From: Leisingera aquimarina DSM 24565
Lineage (GTDB): Bacteria; Pseudomonadota; Alphaproteobacteria; Rhodobacterales; Rhodobacteraceae
Length of the DNA stretch: 64,000 nucleotides
Direction of reading: 5' to 3'
Assembly (NCBI RefSeq): GCF_000473165.1
Contig: NZ_KI421504.1
Span: forward strand, 3,919,070 to 3,983,069
Shown in pieces: positions 18,401 to 27,076 of this stretch. Numbering within the stretch: the first letter of the stretch is position 1; every line of letters begins with the position of its first letter. Both the position numbers and the translations under genes were made by a program. Under the pieces are notes generated by a model. The model made no database searches. It saw nothing but the letters and a program-made list of their open reading frames with translations, and was not told the DNA's origin.

Positions 18401-18681
18401 CCACTTCGATGATGAACCACGGCTTCCGCGGCGCCGCCGAGATCGCCGCCACCCTCGACCACATGGCCGCCTTTGCGCATCTGGCGCAGGTGGTGCAGCC
18501 GCATCTGTTCGACCTCTATTTCGAGGCCACCCTGGGCCGCGACGATCTGGCGGCATTCATGGAGCGCGAAAACCCGGAGGCACTGCAGGCCATGCGCGGC
18601 CGCTTCCGGGCGCTGTTTGACGCAGGCCTCTGGAGCACCCGCCGCAACTCGATCATGGCCGATCTGGAAGGTGCCGCATGA
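15436..18681 (+). CDS. cobN: Aerobic cobaltochelatase large subunit CobN
   Basis: The ATP-dependent chelatase subunit that inserts Co(II) into hydrogenobyrinic acid a,c-diamide, together with CobS and CobT. The product is 1081 residues, somewhat short for CobN. It shows the CobN/magnesium-chelatase H signatures HIGAHGTLEWLPGKAVALSG near residue 528, GEGLHIFGTG near 668, PTGRNLFTTDPRSVPS near 710, and the C-terminal GFRGAAEIAATLDHM. An AGGGAG ribosome site precedes ATG 15436. It overlaps cobG by 4 bp. CobS and CobT are not in this window. Confidence 0.96.
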   Translation: MHVVFRESHGLDETDTPQDLGQTPADLVVLSFSDSDLGAFAAGWHRADGKLPPLRVANLVALKHPLSVDVYAEQTLEGAKGILVRLIGGESYWSYGLATLQDLARRKGIALAILPADGREDTRLDELSTLPVSTLRRLQALCDAGGAVAAQAALAQLSLAAGLYAGPVLGLKSMPQHGFYDPDKGVLADLPPQDKPLVLVSFYRSYLTAADTAPVDALIKELRSRGYAAYGVFAASLKAPAAAGWLRETLPALVPAAIINATAFSAQGTDGSASPLSTTGCPVFQVALSTARKKDWAEADRGLSPADLAMHVVLPEVDGRIFAGVVSFKSPGKKDPDLQYSRFAHRPDTDRIKAAVDRVEGWLRLAKLPNAEKRLALILSTYPGRDHNLAHAVGLDALASCDEILRALWDQGYTVEPQENTGLRLMHETLSVPLADYCTALATLPQDLQDTLAEAWGPPAEDPGCRDNAFHFKALCAGNALVALQPERGEVKTRVDDYHDLDRTPRHAYVAFYLWLRRQADALVHIGAHGTLEWLPGKAVALSGACWPEVLTGPLPVAYPFIVNDPGEAAQAKRRIGAITIGHLPPPLAQTTLPEGMARLESLLDEYSTADGLDPARRDRLIGDIRAEAQGTGVEADLGLTPDTSPAEAITRIDAFVCDIKESQYGEGLHIFGTGQCGAEERAGLIAALNGQIVPPGPSGSPFRGRADVIPTGRNLFTTDPRSVPSRAAQAQGVKLAEELLRRHLQDHGDWPKGLVIDLWGSATMRTAGEEFAMALHLAGLAPKWDEGSERVSGFEVLPLSILNRPRIDVTLRVSGLFRDVFPGLAQMFETAAAALAQREETQTDNPYLTETPRVFGPKPGQYGLSMNPHLDDYTDEARAAAGEAWLNASSHAIDAKGAISDAREALETRLQTADSFVHLQDLPETDLLVASDYAAHEAGFAAAMARIGQAAPALYHMDATRPDKPQARSLGEEIARVTRARAVNPDWATSMMNHGFRGAAEIAATLDHMAAFAHLAQVVQPHLFDLYFEATLGRDDLAAFMERENPEALQAMRGRFRALFDAGLWSTRRNSIMADLEGAA

Positions 18682-19841
18682 ATGGCGCGCCCGAACCCAA
18701 AGTCTACGGCTGGTGCCCCGGTGCGCTGCGGCCGATGATGTCGGGCGACGGTCTGGTTGTGCGGGTGCGCGCGCCGCTTGGTAAACTCTCCGTTGCCCAG
18801 GCGCGCGGCGTGGCAAGACTTTCGCAAGAGTTCGGCAACAGCCTCCTCGACATCTCCGCCCGCGCCAACCTGCAGATGCGCGGCATCCGCGAGGATGCGC
18901 ATGAAGACCTAATTGCGGGCCTGCGGGACCTTGGCGTGATTGACCCGGATACGCAGGCCGAAGCCCGCCGCAACGTCCTCCTCGCCCCCTTCTGGGCAGA
19001 GGAAGACGACACCCACACCATCGCCACTGAGCTCAGCGCCGCACTGACCGCCGCAACGGACCTCTCCCTGCCCGGGAAGTTCGGCTTTGCCGTCGATTGC
19101 GGCGCGGCGCCGGTTCTGCAGGACACCGCCGCCGACATCCGCGTTGAGCGCGCAGGCGAGACCCTGATCCTGCGCGCCGACGGAGCAGAAACCGTCAAAC
19201 TCGTCACACGTGAATCCGCCGTTCCCGAAGCCCTCGCCCTGGCCCGCTGGTTCCTTACCCAAGGCGGCGCGCCCGAAGGCCGTGGCAGGATGCACCGTCT
19301 CATCGCGCGCCGCGGGCCGCCGCCAGCGCATGCCGCACCGATGGCAAAGGCCGGCTTTTGCGCAAAACCTGGCGCTGTCCCCGCGGGGACACTTGCCGCT
19401 TTGGAATTCGGGCAAATGCCCGCTGCCACGCTGGCGCAGCTCGCAGAACACGGCGAAATCCGCCTCACCCCCTGGCGCGCACTGCTGGTGGAAGGCGCCG
19501 CCAGCCTGCCGCCCCTGCCCGGCCTGATCCTCGATGCAACGGATCCGCGCCTGCAAGTGGTTGCATGCACCGGGGCACCCGGCTGCCTGCAGGCGCTTTC
19601 CTCCACCAGGGACTTGGCGCGGGACTTGGCGCGGCATGTCCCCGCAGGGACAAAGCTGCATATCTCCGGCTGCGCCAAGGGCTGCGCCTGCCCCGGAACC
19701 GCCCCGCTCACCCTGACCGCGACGGGTGAAAACGAATTCTCCCTGATCCGCAATGGCACTGCCGCGGATCAGCCGCTAAAGACCCGCCTGAGCGCCCGCG
19801 CCTTACGCGCCGCTCCCGAACTTCTGAAAGAGGGCAGCTGA
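18678..19841 (+). CDS. cobG: Precorrin-3B synthase
   Basis: The oxygen-dependent ring-contraction enzyme of the aerobic pathway, a sulfite/nitrite-reductase-like Fe-S protein. The 387-residue product starts with YGWCPGALRPMMSGDG. It has RANLQMRG near residue 62 and ends with a Cys set, ACTGAPGC... then SGCAKGCACPG near 330-342, for the [4Fe-4S] cluster. Its presence shows the oxygen-requiring corrin route. The ATGA overlap with cobN indicates translational coupling. Confidence 0.93.
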   Translation: MNGAPEPKVYGWCPGALRPMMSGDGLVVRVRAPLGKLSVAQARGVARLSQEFGNSLLDISARANLQMRGIREDAHEDLIAGLRDLGVIDPDTQAEARRNVLLAPFWAEEDDTHTIATELSAALTAATDLSLPGKFGFAVDCGAAPVLQDTAADIRVERAGETLILRADGAETVKLVTRESAVPEALALARWFLTQGGAPEGRGRMHRLIARRGPPPAHAAPMAKAGFCAKPGAVPAGTLAALEFGQMPAATLAQLAEHGEIRLTPWRALLVEGAASLPPLPGLILDATDPRLQVVACTGAPGCLQALSSTRDLARDLARHVPAGTKLHISGCAKGCACPGTAPLTLTATGENEFSLIRNGTAADQPLKTRLSARALRAAPELLKEGS

Positions 19842-19842
19842 C

Positions 19843-20472
19843 ATGCTCCACACCTATGAGACCAACGGCGCCGCGATCTATGCCGAGAGCTTTGCCACCA
19901 TCCGCCGCGAGGCTGATCTGGCGCGCTTCAGCAAGGACGAGGAAAGCGTCGTCGTGCGCATGATCCACGCCGCCGGCATGGTGGGGCTGGAAGAACACGT
20001 GCGCTTCTCCGACGGCATGGCGGAAACCGCCCGCGCCGCGCTGGCCAAGGGTGCACCGATCCTGTGTGACGCCTACATGGTCAGCGAAGGCATCACCCGC
20101 CCGCGCCTGCCAGCGGATAACGAGGTGATCTGCACCCTGCGCGACGCACGCGTGCCGGAGATGGCCAAGGAAATGTCCAACACCCGCTCCGCTGCAGCCC
20201 TCGAACTGTGGCGGCCGAAACTGGAAGGCGCCGTCGTTGCCATCGGCAACGCGCCGACCGCGCTGTTCCATCTGCTCAACATGTTGCAAGACCCGTCCTG
20301 CCCCCGCCCCGCCGCCATCATCGGCTGCCCGGTGGGTTTTGTCGGCGCGATGGAGTCGAAGGACGCGCTGATGGAGGACCTGCCGGTCCCCTCGATGATC
20401 GTCAAAGGCCGCCTTGGCGGCTCTGCCATCACCGTCGCCGCCGTGAACGCGCTGGCGAGCTGGAAAGAGTAA
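19843..20472 (+). CDS. cobH: Precorrin-8X methylmutase
   Basis: Moves the C11 methyl group to C12 to give hydrogenobyrinic acid. The 209-residue product has the normal length. Family features: VRMIHAAGMVGLEEHVRFSD with the conserved His near residue 44, NAPTALFHLL near 138, and GCPVGFVGAMESKDAL near 160. It starts one base after the cobG stop and leaves 3 bp before cobI. Confidence 0.96.
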   Translation: MLHTYETNGAAIYAESFATIRREADLARFSKDEESVVVRMIHAAGMVGLEEHVRFSDGMAETARAALAKGAPILCDAYMVSEGITRPRLPADNEVICTLRDARVPEMAKEMSNTRSAAALELWRPKLEGAVVAIGNAPTALFHLLNMLQDPSCPRPAAIIGCPVGFVGAMESKDALMEDLPVPSMIVKGRLGGSAITVAAVNALASWKE

Positions 20473-20475
20473 CCC

Positions 20476-21192
20476 ATGGGTAAAGTCATCTGCGCAGGGC
20501 TTGGCCCCGGTGATCCCGACCTGATGAGCGTCCGCTCGCACCGGATGATTTCCGGCGCGCGCCACATCGCCTTTTTCCGCAAAGCAGGCCGTCAGGGCCA
20601 GGCCCGCGCCATTGTCGAAGGCATGCTGGCAGACGGTGTCACCGAACACGCGATGGAATATCCGGTTACCACCGAGATCCATTTCTCGGACCCCGAGTAC
20701 AACCGGGTGCTGGGCGCGTTCTATGATCAATGGGCCGATACCCTGGCCGAGATCGCGCAGACCGAAGACGTGGTGGTGCTCTGCGAGGGCGACCCCTTCC
20801 TCTATGGCTCCTACATGCATCTTTACTCCCGGTTGCAGGGCCGCGCGGAGCAGGAGATCGTGCCCGGCATCACCGGCATGTCGGGCTGCTGGACCGCCTC
20901 CGGCCAGCCGATCACCTGGGGCGACGATGTGCTGACTGTGGCCATGGCCACCCTCAGCGAGGATGAGCTGGCCAAACGCGCGGCAGAAACCGACGCGCTG
21001 GTGGTGATGAAGATCGGCCGCAACCTACCCAAGCTGCGCCGCGCGCTGGAGCGTGCGGGCCGCGCCGAAGACGCCTGGCTGGTTGAACGCGGCACCATGC
21101 CGGGGCAAACCGTGCAGAAGCTCTCAGAGATCGCCGGCGAGGTGCCTTATTTCTCCATCGTATTGGTTCACGGACAGGGGCGCCGGCCATGA
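20476..21192 (+). CDS. cobI: Precorrin-2 C20-methyltransferase
   Basis: A SAM-dependent tetrapyrrole methylase (238 residues) that methylates C20 of precorrin-2. Landmarks: the N-terminal GLGPGDPDLMSVRSHR, the central CEGDPFLYGSYMHL (SAM loop) near residue 97, and IVPGITGMSGCW near 129. It overlaps cobJ by 4 bp. Confidence 0.95.
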   Translation: MGKVICAGLGPGDPDLMSVRSHRMISGARHIAFFRKAGRQGQARAIVEGMLADGVTEHAMEYPVTTEIHFSDPEYNRVLGAFYDQWADTLAEIAQTEDVVVLCEGDPFLYGSYMHLYSRLQGRAEQEIVPGITGMSGCWTASGQPITWGDDVLTVAMATLSEDELAKRAAETDALVVMKIGRNLPKLRRALERAGRAEDAWLVERGTMPGQTVQKLSEIAGEVPYFSIVLVHGQGRRP

Positions 21193-21953
21193 AATTATCG
21201 CAAAACGGCTGGGTGGTGATTGCCGGCCTGGGGCCGGGCAACGAGACGCTGGTGACCCAGGAAGTGCGCGATGTCATCGGTGAAGCCACTGATATCGTTG
21301 GCTACATCCCCTATGTCAAACGCATCGAGCCGCGCGACGGCCTGACCCTGCACGCCACCGACAACCGGGTCGAGGTCGACCGCGCCACTCATGCGCTGGA
21401 GATGGCAGCCGAGGGCAAGCGGGTTGTGGTGGTCTCCTCTGGCGATCCCGGGGTGTTTGCCATGGCCTCTGCCGTGTTCGAAGCGCTTGAAAACAACGCA
21501 GAAAGCCATCCCGCATGGCTGGATCTGGAGATCAAGGTGCTGCCCGGTATCACCGCGATGCTGGCTGCTGCTGCCGCCATCGGCGCCCCCCTGGGGCATG
21601 ACTTTGCCGCCATCAACCTCAGCGACAACCTGAAACCCTGGAGCCTGATCGAGAAACGCCTGCAGCTGGTTGGCGAAGCCGGGCTGGCGATGGCGTTCTA
21701 TAACCCGCGTTCCAAGTCGCGGCCGCATCAGTTTGCCCGGGCGCTGGAGATCCTGCGGGAGGCTTGCGGTCAGGACACCCTCATCACCTTTGCCCGCGAC
21801 GTGACCAAGCCGGGCCAGGAGCTGCTGACCGTGCCGCTGAAGGACGCAACGCCTGAGATGGCCGACATGCGCACCGTGGTGATTGTTGGCAACCGCGACA
21901 CGCGGCGCATTGGCAATTACGTCTATACCCCCCGCTATGCGGCCGAGACCTAG
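21189..21953 (+). CDS. cobJ: Precorrin-3B C17-methyltransferase
   Basis: A tetrapyrrole methylase (254 residues) that methylates C17 and completes ring contraction after CobG. Visible: GLGPGNETLVTQEV at residues 13-26, the characteristic IVGYIPYVKRI, SSGDPGVFAMASAV near 81, and the C-terminal GNRDTRRIGNYVYTPRY that is typical of CobJ/CbiH. The converging cobK follows after 3 bp. Confidence 0.96.
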   Translation: MKLSQNGWVVIAGLGPGNETLVTQEVRDVIGEATDIVGYIPYVKRIEPRDGLTLHATDNRVEVDRATHALEMAAEGKRVVVVSSGDPGVFAMASAVFEALENNAESHPAWLDLEIKVLPGITAMLAAAAAIGAPLGHDFAAINLSDNLKPWSLIEKRLQLVGEAGLAMAFYNPRSKSRPHQFARALEILREACGQDTLITFARDVTKPGQELLTVPLKDATPEMADMRTVVIVGNRDTRRIGNYVYTPRYAAET

Positions 21954-21956
21954 GGG

Positions 21957-22697
21957 TTAGCCAGCGGTATGCGACAGCCAGGCCATAACCTCTGCTACGC
22001 TGCCCAAAATGGGCCGCACGGGCACCTGCGGTCTGCCGATCAAGATGACCGGCAGGCCAAGGCCTCGCGCGGCAGTGAGTTTGGCCGCGGCGCCCATGCC
22101 ACCGGCGTTCTTCGCGACCACATGGGTGATGCCATGGCGCTGCATCAGTGCGGTGTCATCCACCGCATCAAACGGGCCGCGGGCTATCTCGACCGTGGTG
22201 TGCGGCAGCGGCAAAGGCGCCTCCGGTTCATCGACCAGCCGCAGCAGGTAGTGGTGCTGGGGTTTGGCCGCGAATTGGGTGAGGTTCTGTTTACCGATCG
22301 CCAGAAACACCTGCGCCGCGGCCTCGGGCAGAGCGTCGACGGCTTCACCAATAGTCCCGACGTGAACCCAAGTGTCACCCTCGCCCGCCTGCCAGGCCGG
22401 GCGTTCAAAGGCGCAGAGGTTCACGCCCGCTGTTTCGCAAGCCTGCACTGCATTGGTGCTCATTTGCGCTGCGAACGGGTGGGTTGCATCGACGACATGG
22501 GTGATGGCTTCGGCTTTCAGATAGGCTGCAAGCCCGTCCACGCCGCCAAAGCCGCCAACACGGGTGGGCAGCGGTTGGCTGACCGGCTTGGCCGTGCGGC
22601 CGGCATAAGAAAACACCGCATCCGCGCCGGATTCGGCGAGCGTCTTGGCGAGCGACGAAGCCTCGCTGGTGCCGCCCAGAAGAAGGATGCGTGTCAT
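21957..22697 (-). CDS. cobK: Precorrin-6A reductase, on the opposite strand
   Basis: An NADPH-dependent reductase that makes precorrin-6B (246 residues). It begins MTRILLLGGTSEASSLAKTL, the family N-terminus, and has VVDATHPFAAQMSTNAVQAC near 72 and VVAKNAGGMGAAAKL near 197. It is the only minus-strand gene between cobW and cobA. It is convergent with cobJ (3 bp apart) and divergent from cobL. Its start codon (22695-22697 complement) overlaps the cobL ATG (22696-22698) by two bases, so each gene's ribosome site lies inside the other's coding region. A longer in-frame start at 22838 gives a non-family N-terminus. Confidence 0.95.
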   Translation of the reverse strand: MTRILLLGGTSEASSLAKTLAESGADAVFSYAGRTAKPVSQPLPTRVGGFGGVDGLAAYLKAEAITHVVDATHPFAAQMSTNAVQACETAGVNLCAFERPAWQAGEGDTWVHVGTIGEAVDALPEAAAQVFLAIGKQNLTQFAAKPQHHYLLRLVDEPEAPLPLPHTTVEIARGPFDAVDDTALMQRHGITHVVAKNAGGMGAAAKLTAARGLGLPVILIGRPQVPVRPILGSVAEVMAWLSHTAG

Positions 22698-23880
22698 GTC
22701 TAACCCGTGGCTTACGATAATCGGTCTGGGCGAAAATGGACTGGAAGGCTTGGGTGATGCAAGCCGGAAGGCGCTGGCGGAGGCCGAGGTTATTTTCGGC
22801 GGGCCCCGGCATCTGGAACTGGCTGGCGCAGGCGCCAAGGGGCAGCCCTGGCCGGTGCCGTTTTCGACCGCCCCTGTGCTGGCGATGCGCGGGCGGCGCG
22901 TGGTTGTTTTGGCCTCTGGCGATCCGTTCTGGCATGGGGCGGGCGGGTCGCTGATGCGGGATCTGGAGGCGGGTGAATGGGTCTCTTACCCGGCGCCATC
23001 GTGTTTTGCGCTGGCGGCAAACCGGCTGGGCTGGAAGCTGGAAGAGGTGCTGTGCCTTGGACTGCACGCGGCGCCTTACGCGCGGCTGCTGCCGCTGCTG
23101 GCCCGGGGGGTGCGGGTGATCTGCACCCTGCGGGACGGGATGGCCCCTGGGGAACTGGCAGAGTGGCTGGTTCAGAACGGCCAGCCCGATGCGCAGCTCC
23201 ATGTGATGGAGCGGCTTGGCGGCCCCAAGGAACGGATGTTCCGTACCACTGCCGGAGAATGGGATGTGCCGCCGGGGGGGGCTCCGGTCCTTATGGCCAT
23301 CGAGGCCATGCGGCCCGGGCTGCCGCAGGCTTCGGGGCTGGCCGATGCGCATTTCGCCAGCGACGGGCAGATCACCAAACGGCCCGTCCGGGCGCTGACG
23401 CTGTCAGCGCTGGCGCCGCGGGCGGGAGAAGTGCTGTGGGATATTGGCGGCGGCTCCGGGTCTGTTTCCGTGGAGTGGTGCCTGGCCGCATCGGCTGCGC
23501 GGGCCATCACGTTTGAGCCGCGCGAAAGCCGTCTGGCAAACATCCGCGCCAATGCGGCGGCGTTTGGGCTGGATCACCGGATGAGTACCGTGCTGGGCAA
23601 GGCGCCGGATGTGCTGGAAGGGCAGCCTCTGCCCGATTGCGTGTTCATTGGCGGCGGCGGCAGCCAAGCGCTGCTGGACCATCTGTGGGAGTTGCTGCCC
23701 GAGGGCACGCGGCTGGTCGCCAATGGTGTGACGCTGGAGACCGAGACCCTGCTGATGCAGGCCCAGGCCACGCGCGGCGGCCATCTGCTGAAGGCGGAGA
23801 TTGCCGAGGCCGGGCCGCTGGGATCCATGCGCGACTGGCGCCGGGCGCGGCCTGTCATGCAGTGGAGTGTCACGCGATGA
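22696..23880 (+). CDS. cobL: Precorrin-6Y C5,15-methyltransferase (decarboxylating)
   Basis: A bifunctional enzyme, the CbiE plus CbiT fusion of the aerobic pathway; it methylates C5 and C15 and removes the C12 acetate carboxyl. The 394-residue product has an N-terminal tetrapyrrole methylase domain (LTIIGLGENGLEGL; LASGDPFWHGAG near 73). The C-terminal Rossmann methyltransferase has LWDIGGGSGSVSVEW near 247. ATG 22696 follows AGAAGGA. The stop overlaps the cobE start by 4 bp. Confidence 0.96.
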   Translation: MSNPWLTIIGLGENGLEGLGDASRKALAEAEVIFGGPRHLELAGAGAKGQPWPVPFSTAPVLAMRGRRVVVLASGDPFWHGAGGSLMRDLEAGEWVSYPAPSCFALAANRLGWKLEEVLCLGLHAAPYARLLPLLARGVRVICTLRDGMAPGELAEWLVQNGQPDAQLHVMERLGGPKERMFRTTAGEWDVPPGGAPVLMAIEAMRPGLPQASGLADAHFASDGQITKRPVRALTLSALAPRAGEVLWDIGGGSGSVSVEWCLAASAARAITFEPRESRLANIRANAAAFGLDHRMSTVLGKAPDVLEGQPLPDCVFIGGGGSQALLDHLWELLPEGTRLVANGVTLETETLLMQAQATRGGHLLKAEIAEAGPLGSMRDWRRARPVMQWSVTR

Positions 23881-24254
23881 AAGTGGCGGGCATCGGATTT
23901 CGCGGCGCTGCCACGGCGGTGGATTTGCAGGCCGCACTTGCGCTGACCGGGGTGCGGGTGGATGCGCTGGCCTCTGTCGCGGAGAAGGCTGCCGCGCCTG
24001 CAATGCAAGAATTTGCGCGAAACACCGGACTGCCAGTGATTACGCTGCAAGAACAAGATGTTGCCGGGGAGAAGACGCTGACCTGTTCACCCCGAATCAA
24101 GGCGCGGTTCGGTACTGGATCGCTGGCGGAAGCCGCGGCGCTGGCCGGGGCGCGCCATGGGGCAGCGGGCGCGCGGGCGCGCCTCCTCGCCCCCAGAGTT
24201 GTCACCGCGGATGGGCTTGCCACCGCGGCCATAGCAGAAAGACTTGAGCCATGA
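23877..24254 (+). CDS. cobE: CobE / CbiG C-terminal-like cobalamin biosynthesis protein
   Basis: A 125-residue protein matching the CobE family (the C-terminal domain of CbiG). It starts [12 protein letters not shown] and has [42 protein letters not shown] and [18 protein letters not shown]. The precise role in the aerobic pathway is unsettled. It overlaps cobL and cobM by 4 bp on each side, so the stoichiometry is probably coupled. Confidence 0.88.
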   Translation: MKVAGIGFRGAATAVDLQAALALTGVRVDALASVAEKAAAPAMQEFARNTGLPVITLQEQDVAGEKTLTCSPRIKARFGTGSLAEAAALAGARHGAAGARARLLAPRVVTADGLATAAIAERLEP

Positions 24255-25045
24255 CCGTTCACTTCATTGGCGCCGGACCGGGCGCTGCCGACCTTCTGAC
24301 CTTGCGCGGGCGCGACATCATCGCCGCCTGCCCGGTGTGCCTGTACGCCGGCTCGCTGGTGCCGGAGGAAATCCTGAGCCACTGCCCGGCGGACGCGAAA
24401 ATCGTGAACACCGCGGCGATGGATCTGGAGACCATCGTGGGTGAGATCAAGGCGGCGCATGAGGCAGGCCAGGACGTCGCCCGCCTGCACTCCGGCGATT
24501 TGTCGGTGTGGTCGGCGATGGGCGAGCAGCTGCGCCGTCTGAAGGCCGAGGGCATTCCGGTGAGCGTCACCCCCGGTGTGCCGTCCTTTGCCGCCGCGGC
24601 GGCGGCGCTGGGGACCGAACTGACGCTGCCCGGCCTTGGTCAGTCGGTGGTGCTGACCCGCACCCCGGGCCGCGCGTCCTCGATGCCGGAAGGCGAGTCG
24701 CTGGAGAATTTTGCCAAGACCGGCGCCACGCTGGCCATCCACCTGTCGATCGGCAATCTGGACCATGTGGTCGACAGCCTGACGCCGCATTACGGCGGTG
24801 ATTGCCCGGTAGCGGTGGTGTACCGCGCCAGCTGGCCGGATCAGCAGATCCTGCGGGCAACGCTGGACACGCTCAAAGCAACGCTGGACGAGAAGATCTC
24901 CCGCACTGCCCTCATTCTGGTGGGGCCGGTGCTGAAGGGCGAAGGGTTTGACGAAAGCTGCCTCTATTCCACCGAATACGACCGCCGCTACCGCCCGCAA
25001 AGCGCCGACAGCCCGTGGTCAAGCTGGAGCCATGGCGATGACTGA
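24251..25045 (+). CDS. cobM: Precorrin-4 C11-methyltransferase
   Basis: A tetrapyrrole methylase (264 residues) with the normal CobM pattern: [33 protein letters not shown] near 33, [16 protein letters not shown] near 80, [16 protein letters not shown] near 105. The C-terminal [13 protein letters not shown] follows. It overlaps cobB by 8 bp. Confidence 0.96.
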   Translation: MTVHFIGAGPGAADLLTLRGRDIIAACPVCLYAGSLVPEEILSHCPADAKIVNTAAMDLETIVGEIKAAHEAGQDVARLHSGDLSVWSAMGEQLRRLKAEGIPVSVTPGVPSFAAAAAALGTELTLPGLGQSVVLTRTPGRASSMPEGESLENFAKTGATLAIHLSIGNLDHVVDSLTPHYGGDCPVAVVYRASWPDQQILRATLDTLKATLDEKISRTALILVGPVLKGEGFDESCLYSTEYDRRYRPQSADSPWSSWSHGDD

Positions 25046-26357
25046 TATGAACCCTCCCGGACTGATGATCTCGGCGCCCTCCTCGGGCACCGGCAAGACC
25101 ACGGTGATGCTGGGCCTGCTGCGCGCGCTGGCCGAAGACGGCCTCGTGGTGCAGCCCTACAAGAGCGGGCCGGACTATATTGACCCGGCGTTCCATCTGG
25201 CGGCGGCGAAACGGCCAAGTTTCAACCTCGACACCTGGGCGATGGATGGCGGTCTGCTGGACGCGGTCACCAGCCAGGCGGCAGGTGCGGAAATCTGTAT
25301 CGGCGAGGGCTCGATGGGGCTGTATGACGGGGTGGCGACGCGGGGCCAGTCGGGTTTTGGCTCCTCAGCCGAGACCGCCAAGCGCATGGGCTGGCCGGTG
25401 GTGCTGGTGGTTGATGTTGGCGGCCAGGCGCAATCCGCGGCTGCCACCGCGCTGGGGTTCAAGAATTACGACACCGAGGTGCCCTTTGCCGGGGTGATCT
25501 TGAACCGGGTCGCCAGCCCGCGGCATGAACGGCTGACCCGGCTGGGGATGGAGAAGGCGGGTATCAAGGTGCTCGGTTCCCTGCCGCGGCGCGGCGACCT
25601 GACCCTGCCCGAACGCCATCTGGGCCTGATACAGGCGGTGGAGCATCCCGATCTGGAAGCGGCGATTGCCGGTTATGCGGCGTTTCTGCGCGAGAATGTG
25701 GATCTGGAGGCGATCAAGGCAGCAGCCTTGGCGGGCCAGGCGCCCGCGCCCGCAAGCCTGCCCAAACCGCCCGCGCAGCGGATTGCGCTGGCGCGGGATG
25801 CGGCGTTTTCCTTTACTTACCCGCATCTGCTGACCGGCTGGCGCGCGGCAGGGGCGGAAATCCTGCCGTTCTCGCCGCTCGCGGACGAAGCACCCGCAGC
25901 GGATGCCGATCTGGTCTGGCTGCCCGGCGGCTATCCGGAGTTGCACGGCGGCACCCTGGCGGCGGCGGAGACTTTCCGCGCCGGCCTGCTCAGACATGCC
26001 GAAACCAAGCCGGTACATGGCGAATGCGGCGGCTACATGGCCCTAGGCGAGGCGCTGATCGACAAGGAGGGTAACCGCCACCGGATGCTGGGCCTCTTGG
26101 GCCTTGTGACCTCTTACGAGAAGCGCAAATTCCACCTCGGCTACCGCAGGGCGATCCTGCAGGCGGGCATGCCGGGGTTTGGCGCGGGCACTGCCCTGCG
26201 CGGGCATGAGTTTCACTATTCCACGATTCTGGAAGAACCCGACGCGCCCTTGGCCAACGTCATGGACGCTGACGGCGGGCCGGTGCCGGAAACCGGCTCG
26301 ATCAAAGGCAATGTCACCGGAACCTTCTTCCACCTGATCACTGGAGAACACGCATGA
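25038..26357 (+). CDS. cobB: Hydrogenobyrinic acid a,c-diamide synthase
   Basis: A glutamine-dependent amidotransferase that amidates the a and c side chains; it supplies the substrate of the CobNST chelatase. The 439-residue product has an N-terminal P-loop ATPase-like domain ([20 protein letters not shown] near 13-32, [13 protein letters not shown] near 45). The C-terminal class-I glutaminase-like domain has [15 protein letters not shown] with its Cys near 330. ATG 25038 is chosen over 25032 and 25047 because GGAG lies 8 bp upstream. It overlaps cobM and cobA. Confidence 0.95.
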   Translation: MTDMNPPGLMISAPSSGTGKTTVMLGLLRALAEDGLVVQPYKSGPDYIDPAFHLAAAKRPSFNLDTWAMDGGLLDAVTSQAAGAEICIGEGSMGLYDGVATRGQSGFGSSAETAKRMGWPVVLVVDVGGQAQSAAATALGFKNYDTEVPFAGVILNRVASPRHERLTRLGMEKAGIKVLGSLPRRGDLTLPERHLGLIQAVEHPDLEAAIAGYAAFLRENVDLEAIKAAALAGQAPAPASLPKPPAQRIALARDAAFSFTYPHLLTGWRAAGAEILPFSPLADEAPAADADLVWLPGGYPELHGGTLAAAETFRAGLLRHAETKPVHGECGGYMALGEALIDKEGNRHRMLGLLGLVTSYEKRKFHLGYRRAILQAGMPGFGAGTALRGHEFHYSTILEEPDAPLANVMDADGGPVPETGSIKGNVTGTFFHLITGEHA

Positions 26358-27076
26358 GCGGTTTTGTGAGCTTTGTCTCCTCCGGCCCCGGCGACCCGGA
26401 GCTGCTGACCGTCAAAGCGGTCAAACGGCTGGCCGCGGCGGATGCGGTGCTGTTTGACGATCTGTCCTCGGGGCCGATCCTGAGCCACGCCCGCGAAGAC
26501 GCCGATCTGGTCGGTGTCGGCAAACGGGCGGGCCGTCCCTCGCCCAAGCAGGACCATGTGAGCCGGCTTTTGGTGGATTATGCCTCTTCCGGCCTCAATG
26601 TGGTACGGCTGAAGTCCGGGGATTCCGGCGTTTTCGGACGGCTGGAAGAAGAGATCACCGCACTGCGCGAAGCAGGCATCGCGTTTGAGATCGTGCCCGG
26701 CGTGACCGCAGCCTCGGCGGCGGCGGCGGCGGCGAACATCCCGCTGACCCGGCGCATGACCGCGCGGCGGCTGCAGTATATCACCGGCCATGACGTGACC
26801 GGCGGACTGCCGGACAGCCTGAACATGGCCGCACTGGCCGATGCCGAGGCCACCACGGTGGTCTATATGGGCAAGCGCACCTTTGCCGGCCTGTCGGAAA
26901 AGCTGATGGAGGCCGGTCTGCCGGACACCACACCGGCGCTGGTGGCGCTTGGCGTGTCAACACCGGAACAGGCGCTGCACCGCCACACTGTGGGCGAGCT
27001 GCCGGCCTTGCTGCGGGAAATGGAGACCACCGCTCCGGTGCTGATCCTATACGGGCCGCTGGCGGACCCGGAATGA
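26354..27076 (+). CDS. cobA: Uroporphyrinogen-III C-methyltransferase
   Basis: The branch-point methylase that makes precorrin-2 (240 residues), stand-alone with no CysG-type dehydrogenase domain. Motifs: VSSGPGDPELLTVKAVKRL, VLFDDLSSGPILSHAR, VRLKSGDSGVFGRLEEE near 78, and EIVPGVTAASAAAAAANIPLT. Hence it is dedicated to corrin synthesis or shared with sirohaem. It overlaps cobB and the second DUF1636 gene by 4 bp each. Confidence 0.95.
   Translation: MSGFVSFVSSGPGDPELLTVKAVKRLAAADAVLFDDLSSGPILSHAREDADLVGVGKRAGRPSPKQDHVSRLLVDYASSGLNVVRLKSGDSGVFGRLEEEITALREAGIAFEIVPGVTAASAAAAAANIPLTRRMTARRLQYITGHDVTGGLPDSLNMAALADAEATTVVYMGKRTFAGLSEKLMEAGLPDTTPALVALGVSTPEQALHRHTVGELPALLREMETTAPVLILYGPLADPE

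Noticed and set aside
16228-18816. 862-residue minus-strand reading frame
   Set aside because: Full antisense of cobN; no domain signatures, and the composition is the low-complexity type expected from GC-rich shadow frames.
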